Shown here piece after piece: positions 59,837-64,000 of a DNA stretch of 64,000 nt. Under the pieces are notes generated by a model, which was given only the letters and a program-made list of their open reading frames with translations, was not told the origin of the DNA and made no database searches. Both the position numbers and the translations under genes were made by a program. This DNA comes from Kluyvera sp036759925 (lineage in GTDB: Bacteria; Pseudomonadota; Gammaproteobacteria; Enterobacterales; Enterobacteriaceae), in the NCBI RefSeq assembly GCF_036759925.1, contig NZ_JAPKIB010000020.1, forward strand, positions 1 through 64,000, read 5' to 3'. Every line of letters begins with the position of its first letter. Positions within the stretch are counted from its first letter, which is position 1.

Positions 59837-61039
59837 TTACGAGAACCAGCTGCCGAACCACTCGTGGAATTTCATCAGCACGAAGTCCATCATGCGGCTG
59901 AAGAAGCCGCCCTCTTCGACCGCTTCCATCACGATCAGCGGACGCTGTTCAATGGTTTTGTCGTTAAGCTTGAAGTCGATGGTGCCAACCACCTGGCCTT
60001 TAGTTAACGGCGCGGTCAGCTGCGGCTGCGTTAAGGTGTAGCTGGCCTTCAGGTTTTTCAGCTGGCCTTTCGGGATGGTCACCGAACCGGCTTCCCCTGC
60101 CCCAAGGTTCACTTCACTCTTATCACCAAACCAGACGCGCTGGCTGATAAAGGTGGCATCCGGCTTGATTGGCGTGACGGTTTCATAGAAACGGAAGCCC
60201 CAAGTCAGCAGCTTCTCCGACTCGTTAAAACGCACGCGGTCGCTCTTGGTACCCAGCACCACCGCAATCAGGCGCATATCGCCCTGAGTGGCCGAGGACA
60301 CCAGATTATAGCCAGCCCCCGCCGTAGTACCGGTTTTCACGCCATCAACGTTGAGGTTCGAGCTCCACAACAGACGGTTACGGTTCGGCTGACGAATATT
60401 ATTGAAGGTGAACTCTTTCTCTTTATGTACCGCATACTCTTCCGGCACATCGTGAATCATTGCTCTGGTCAGCAGCGCCATATCGCGCGCGGTGCTGTAC
60501 TGCCCCGGCGCATCCAGGCCGTGAACGGTTTTGAAGGTGGTATTGGTGAGGCCGATTTTCTGCGCGTAGCCGTTCATCAGGCTGACGAAGGAGTCCTGGC
60601 TGCCGGCAACGTAGTCGGCAATGGCGATGCTGGCATCGTTACCCGACTGGATAATCACCCCTTTATTGAGGTTCTCGACGGAAACCTGCTCGCCGGGCTT
60701 GAGGAACATCACCGATGAGCCGCGCAGCGCCGGGTTGCCGGTGGCCCACGCGTCACGCCCGATGGTCACCATATCGGTGAGTTTGATTTTATTCGCCTTC
60801 AGCGCCTGACCGACCACGTAGCTGGTCATAATTTTTGTCAGGCTGGCCGGGTCGAGTTTCTCATCGGCATTGCCCTCTGTCAGGACCTTACCGCTGGCGT
60901 AATCCATTAATATAAAGGCACGGGCGTCGATTGCTGGCGCGTCCGGAAGTTGTTCCGCCGCCTGCACCGCCGGTGCCACTAAAAGTAAAAGCGCTGAGCC
61001 TGCCATCAGGCTCTTGAAGGAGTTAGCGTTGCACATCAT
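59837..61039 (-). CDS. dacC: D-alanyl-D-alanine carboxypeptidase DacC (PBP6)
   Basis: 400 residues from ATG 61039 with GGTGG upstream, the K-12 length. Signal peptide of about 27 residues ending APAVQAAEQ. Active-site motifs SLTKIM, SGN (IIQSGNDASIA) and KTGT. The C-terminal amphipathic anchor (FVLMKFHEWFGSWFS) is intact. Trims pentapeptides, mainly in stationary phase. K-12 has Cys in SGNDACIA where Ala/Ser occurs here. Confidence 0.96.
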   Translation of the reverse strand: MMCNANSFKSLMAGSALLLLVAPAVQAAEQLPDAPAIDARAFILMDYASGKVLTEGNADEKLDPASLTKIMTSYVVGQALKANKIKLTDMVTIGRDAWATGNPALRGSSVMFLKPGEQVSVENLNKGVIIQSGNDASIAIADYVAGSQDSFVSLMNGYAQKIGLTNTTFKTVHGLDAPGQYSTARDMALLTRAMIHDVPEEYAVHKEKEFTFNNIRQPNRNRLLWSSNLNVDGVKTGTTAGAGYNLVSSATQGDMRLIAVVLGTKSDRVRFNESEKLLTWGFRFYETVTPIKPDATFISQRVWFGDKSEVNLGAGEAGSVTIPKGQLKNLKASYTLTQPQLTAPLTKGQVVGTIDFKLNDKTIEQRPLIVMEAVEEGGFFSRMMDFVLMKFHEWFGSWFS

Positions 61040-61271
61040 AAAAGCCACCCAAGTATCCATTCCCAAAAACGCGCCACGACAGTACCGTGCTGCACCCGGC
61101 CGTGAGTAATAACGTAGAAACTCTCTTAAAGAAACAGTGAGTTGGTAAAGTTTTTTAAGTTTACGCAAGATCCCCTGATTGTGCTGAAAACCTGACATTT
61201 TTTTTGATCGAGATTGCGTAAGCGTTTACTTTGGCCCACATTTAATCTCTGCTAAATAAACGGGAGTGGAT

Positions 61272-61892
61272 ATGCTAACGCTGTGGGGAAGAAATAACTC
61301 AACGAACGTGAAAAAAGTGCGCTGGACGCTGGCAGAGCTTGGCCTGCCGTATGAGCAAATTATGGCGGGCCAGGGATTTGGCGTGAACCGCGACGCGGCC
61401 TATCTGGCACTTAACCCTAACGGCCTGGTACCGATGCTAAAAGACGGCGACGACGTGCTGTGGGAATCAAACTCCATCGTGCGTTATCTGGCGGCGCAGT
61501 ACGGCGCCGAAAGCCTCTGGCAGGCGTCACCTGTTCAGCGGGCGAAAAGCGAAAAGTGGATGGACTGGGCCAACGAAACCCTCTCGCCAGTGCACCGTAA
61601 AATCCTCTTCGGGCTGGTGAGAACGCCGGTAGAGCAGCGCAACATGGCCGAAATCAACGCGGCGATTGAAGCCTGTGAGCCGCTGCTGGCGATCCTCGAC
61701 AACACGCTGGCGAACCAAACCTGGCTTTCCGGCGAGCAATTTGGCGTGGGTGATATCGCCGTGGCGCCGTTTGTCTATAACGTGCTGGAAACCGTCAAAA
61801 CCTGGCCGTCACTGCCACATCTTGAGCGCTGGTATCAGCAGCTCGCACAGCGTCCGGCGTTCCGCGACGTGGTGATGATTCCGGTGAGTTAA
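61272..61892 (+). CDS. gstB: glutathione S-transferase GstB (YliJ)
   Basis: 206 residues from ATG 61272 (MLTLWGRNNSTNVKKV). Thioredoxin-like N-domain with LNPNGLVPML and ESNSIVRYLA, and an all-helical C-domain. Neighbour of dacC, as in K-12, which supports the name. E. coli GstB detoxifies bromoacetate. It ends 5 bp before the convergent LacI gene. Confidence 0.9.
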   Translation: MLTLWGRNNSTNVKKVRWTLAELGLPYEQIMAGQGFGVNRDAAYLALNPNGLVPMLKDGDDVLWESNSIVRYLAAQYGAESLWQASPVQRAKSEKWMDWANETLSPVHRKILFGLVRTPVEQRNMAEINAAIEACEPLLAILDNTLANQTWLSGEQFGVGDIAVAPFVYNVLETVKTWPSLPHLERWYQQLAQRPAFRDVVMIPVS

Positions 61893-61897
61893 GCCAC

Positions 61898-62908
61898 TCA
61901 GGTGCGCTGGCTACTCCCGCGCACCTGCAGTTTCCCCACCAGCCGGACATGCGCCGCCGTATCATCCCCCTCACACAGGTAGTTCACCGCCATTCTCCCC
62001 AGTTCGCTATAGGCTAGCTGCACGCTGGTCAGCGCCGGAGTCAGCTGATGGGCAATACGCTGATCGTCATAACCACACACCAGCACGTCGCGAGGAATCA
62101 CAATATTGAGCGTGGCGAGCGCCTGATAGCAGCCAAGGGTCATCCAGTCGCTGGCGCAGAAAATGGCCTGCGGCGGTTCCGGCAGGCGCATCAGCTCAAG
62201 CGTGGCGTTAAAGGTGGCATTCAGCGACCAGTCGGTCGGTTTAATCAGCGTTTCATCCACCGCGATCCCGGCCTGCTCCAGCGTCTGGCGATACCCTTCG
62301 AGGCGCAGCACGCTGGCATCCATCCAATCATCGCCCATGATATGCGCAATGCGCGTGATGCCCTGAGACAGCAGATGGCTGACTATCTGGCAGGCATTGG
62401 CGCGGTCATCGGGAAGAAAGGTCGGCAGCAGCGGGCGCTGCGGGTCGTACTGGTTTAACAGCACCACCGGCTTATGAATAAGCGCGTCGAACGGCGAGAA
62501 ATCAAAGGCGCGGGTTACCGGGCTTGCCAGAATCATCCCCGCGCAGGCGCGTTGGTCAAGCTGGCGCAGAATATGCGCCGCCATCTCCAGATCGTCGCCG
62601 TAGTCATAAACGGTCAGCAAAGTATCTCGTTGCCAGGCGGCGGAGACGGCATCGCCAATGGCCTCGACAAAGGGGTCGTAGTTCGGCATTCCGCACAGCA
62701 GCAGGGCAATCTCCTCCTGCCCTTCCTGACGATGAGGCACGATAATCTTTTGATAGCCAAGCGCTGCCGCTGCCGCATAGACGCGTTCACGGGTGGCTTC
62801 ACTCAGGCGAATCGCCCGACTATTGTTGAGCACGAGAGACACCGTCGCCTGCGAAACGCCCGCTTCCCTGGCAATATCACTCATCGTTATTTTGTTTTTC
62901 TTCGCCAT
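61898..62908 (-). CDS. LacI-family transcriptional regulator
   Basis: 336 residues from ATG 62908 with GGAG five bases upstream; a GTG two codons earlier is in frame. N-terminal helix-turn-helix (ITMSDIAREAGVSQATVSLV) with the hinge, then a sugar-binding periplasmic-like domain. Divergent from a glycoside hydrolase gene, which it very likely represses; the inducer is probably a sugar released by that enzyme. A perfect 16-bp palindrome lies before the hydrolase gene. Confidence 0.88.
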   Translation of the reverse strand: MAKKNKITMSDIAREAGVSQATVSLVLNNSRAIRLSEATRERVYAAAAALGYQKIIVPHRQEGQEEIALLLCGMPNYDPFVEAIGDAVSAAWQRDTLLTVYDYGDDLEMAAHILRQLDQRACAGMILASPVTRAFDFSPFDALIHKPVVLLNQYDPQRPLLPTFLPDDRANACQIVSHLLSQGITRIAHIMGDDWMDASVLRLEGYRQTLEQAGIAVDETLIKPTDWSLNATFNATLELMRLPEPPQAIFCASDWMTLGCYQALATLNIVIPRDVLVCGYDDQRIAHQLTPALTSVQLAYSELGRMAVNYLCEGDDTAAHVRLVGKLQVRGSSQRT

Positions 62909-63022
62909 GTTCACTCCTTGTCGCCGCCGACTATAGCACAGTTACCCCACGCTTTTTTTGTGAACAATCCGACACTTCAACCGTATCAGGATTGCGTCCA
63001 GCGTCTGAGTTAATAAATATTA

Positions 63023-63038
63023 GCTAATAATTATTAGC
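63023..63038. promoter_or_regulatory. operator-like perfect palindrome before the glycosidase
   Basis: GCTAATAA / TTATTAGC, 16 bp and perfect, directly abutting the AAGGAG ribosome site (63039-63044). A good candidate operator for the divergent LacI regulator, although it lacks the central CG typical of many family operators. Confidence 0.6.
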
Positions 63039-63051
63039 AAGGAGAAAAAAT

Positions 63052-64000
63052 ATGCACTCGCAATGGCGCGAATCACAGGCGCAGGCCTGGTATCAACAGC
63101 ACGGCTGGGCATGCGGCTTTAACTATCTGCCGCGTAGCGCGGTCAACTGGACCGAAATGTGGCAGGCAGAGACCTTCGATGCCGCCATCATCGACCAGGA
63201 GCTAGGCTGGGCCCACGACTACGGCTATAACGCGCTGCGCACCAACCTGCCGTTTATCGTTTGGGAGGCCGACCGTGACGGCCTGCTGGCGCGCATCGAC
63301 ACCTTTTTGACGCTGGCGAAAAAGCACCAGATTCAAGTGATGCTAACGCTGATGGACGACTGCGGTTTCTCCGGCGACGAGCCGTACCTCGGCCCGCAAA
63401 AGCCGCCGCGCGAGGGCGTGCACAACAGCCAGGCGGCGGCAAGCCCCGGCCGGGCCATCGTGATGGACCCGGCACAATGGCCGCGCGTAGAAGCCTATGT
63501 CCGCGACGTACTCAGTCGTTTTAAAGATGATGAGCGCATCACCATCTGGGATCTCTACAACGAGCCGGGCAACCGTGGCATAAACCTGTCAGCAACCGAA
63601 TCGGCAGAGTATGACCAAGCGTTGGAGACCTTCGCGCTAGAACTGATGACCGCCACCTTCGGCTGGGCGCGTGAAGTGGGCCCAAGCCAGCCGCTCACCG
63701 TCGGCGCGTGGCACATTGATCACCCCCAGTACGGCACGCTGCAGCACCCGATTGATATTGCCGCGCTACGGTTATCCGACATCATCAGCTACCACAACTA
63801 CAACAATGCCGCCCGCCAGCTCGGTGTACTGGAAAGCCTGACAGCATACCAACGCCCGGTACTGTGCACCGAATGGCTGGCACGGCATATGGACTGCACG
63901 TTCAGCGAGCAGCTACCGCTGTTCTGCGCTTTCGATACCGGCTGCTATCAATGGGGGCTGGTGCAGGGCAAAACGCAGACCTGGATCCCGTGGACCAGCG
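63052..64000 (+). CDS. cytosolic glycoside hydrolase, TIM-barrel GH5-like (3' end beyond window)
   Basis: 316 residues are visible and the frame is open at the window end. AAGGAG seven bases before the ATG. Clan A retaining-glycosidase hallmarks: acid/base Glu171 in WDLYNEPGN and nucleophile Glu274 in CTEWLAR, with strand motifs GFNYLPRSAVNW, NALRTNLPF and ISYHNYNN. No signal peptide, so it acts in the cytosol, perhaps on a phosphorylated or imported oligosaccharide. Substrate unknown. Controlled by the divergent LacI-type gene. Confidence 0.85.
   Translation, partial: MHSQWRESQAQAWYQQHGWACGFNYLPRSAVNWTEMWQAETFDAAIIDQELGWAHDYGYNALRTNLPFIVWEADRDGLLARIDTFLTLAKKHQIQVMLTLMDDCGFSGDEPYLGPQKPPREGVHNSQAAASPGRAIVMDPAQWPRVEAYVRDVLSRFKDDERITIWDLYNEPGNRGINLSATESAEYDQALETFALELMTATFGWAREVGPSQPLTVGAWHIDHPQYGTLQHPIDIAALRLSDIISYHNYNNAARQLGVLESLTAYQRPVLCTEWLARHMDCTFSEQLPLFCAFDTGCYQWGLVQGKTQTWIPWTS

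Overview
This is a chromosomal window from a member of the Enterobacteriaceae. Almost every protein is recognisably an ortholog of an Escherichia coli K-12 protein of the same length, and gene order follows the K-12 ftsK to gstB interval, read here in reverse. Protein divergence and the extra genes (a second ybjX, DoxX, SDR/GFA pair, LacI/glycosidase pair) suggest a Klebsiella, Raoultella, Enterobacter or similar genus rather than E. coli itself. This is a judgement from remembered sequences; nothing was searched.

Layout. 1-11.3 kb: 5' part of ftsK, lrp, trxB, cydDC, aat, infA, a small secreted protein, clpA-clpS. 11.7-23.9 kb: cspD, macAB, two tandem ybjX (VirK/DUF535) genes, ybjD, aqpZ, lysO and hcp-hcr. 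23.9-28.8 kb: an accessory block absent from the K-12 hcr-poxB junction. It consists of a hok toxin gene split from its leader by a 4.49-kb element that carries relB, a broken relE, a LysR regulator, two YdcZ-type half-transporters and a frameshifted ISNCY/IS1202-like transposase. 28.8-41.9 kb: doxX, poxB-ltaE-ybjT-ybjS, amiD-ybjQ, ybjP, the arginine uptake genes artPIQM and artJ, and rlmC. 41.9-52.8 kb: ybjO, the putrescine operon potFGHI, ybjN-rimK-nfsA-ybjC, grxA, ybjM, ybjL and the sigma-E small RNA rybB. 52.9-64 kb: an SDR/GFA pair, rcdA, ybjJI, mdfA, ybjG, deoR, dacC, gstB, and a LacI regulator divergent from a cytosolic glycoside hydrolase cut by the window end.

Themes. Several genes serve the envelope and stress: cydDC thiol export, MacAB, YbjX, YbjG, RybB, AmiD, DacC. 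Three promoters (macA, the second ybjX, ybjG) carry 6-N5-6 direct repeats like PhoP boxes, two of them 12 bp from a -10-like hexamer, which suggests a local PhoP-linked envelope set. Redox and nitrosative defence is covered by trxB, grxA, nfsA and hcp-hcr, the last with NsrR- and FNR-like sites. Amine and amino-acid transport is covered by art, pot and lysO, with ARG-box-like sites before artP and artJ.

The most unusual part is the 24.16-28.65 kb element. It has imperfect terminal inverted repeats (21 of 30 positions match) and a 13-bp direct repeat at its borders. It lands on the hok start codon, and its relE carries an amber codon exactly at catalytic Lys54.
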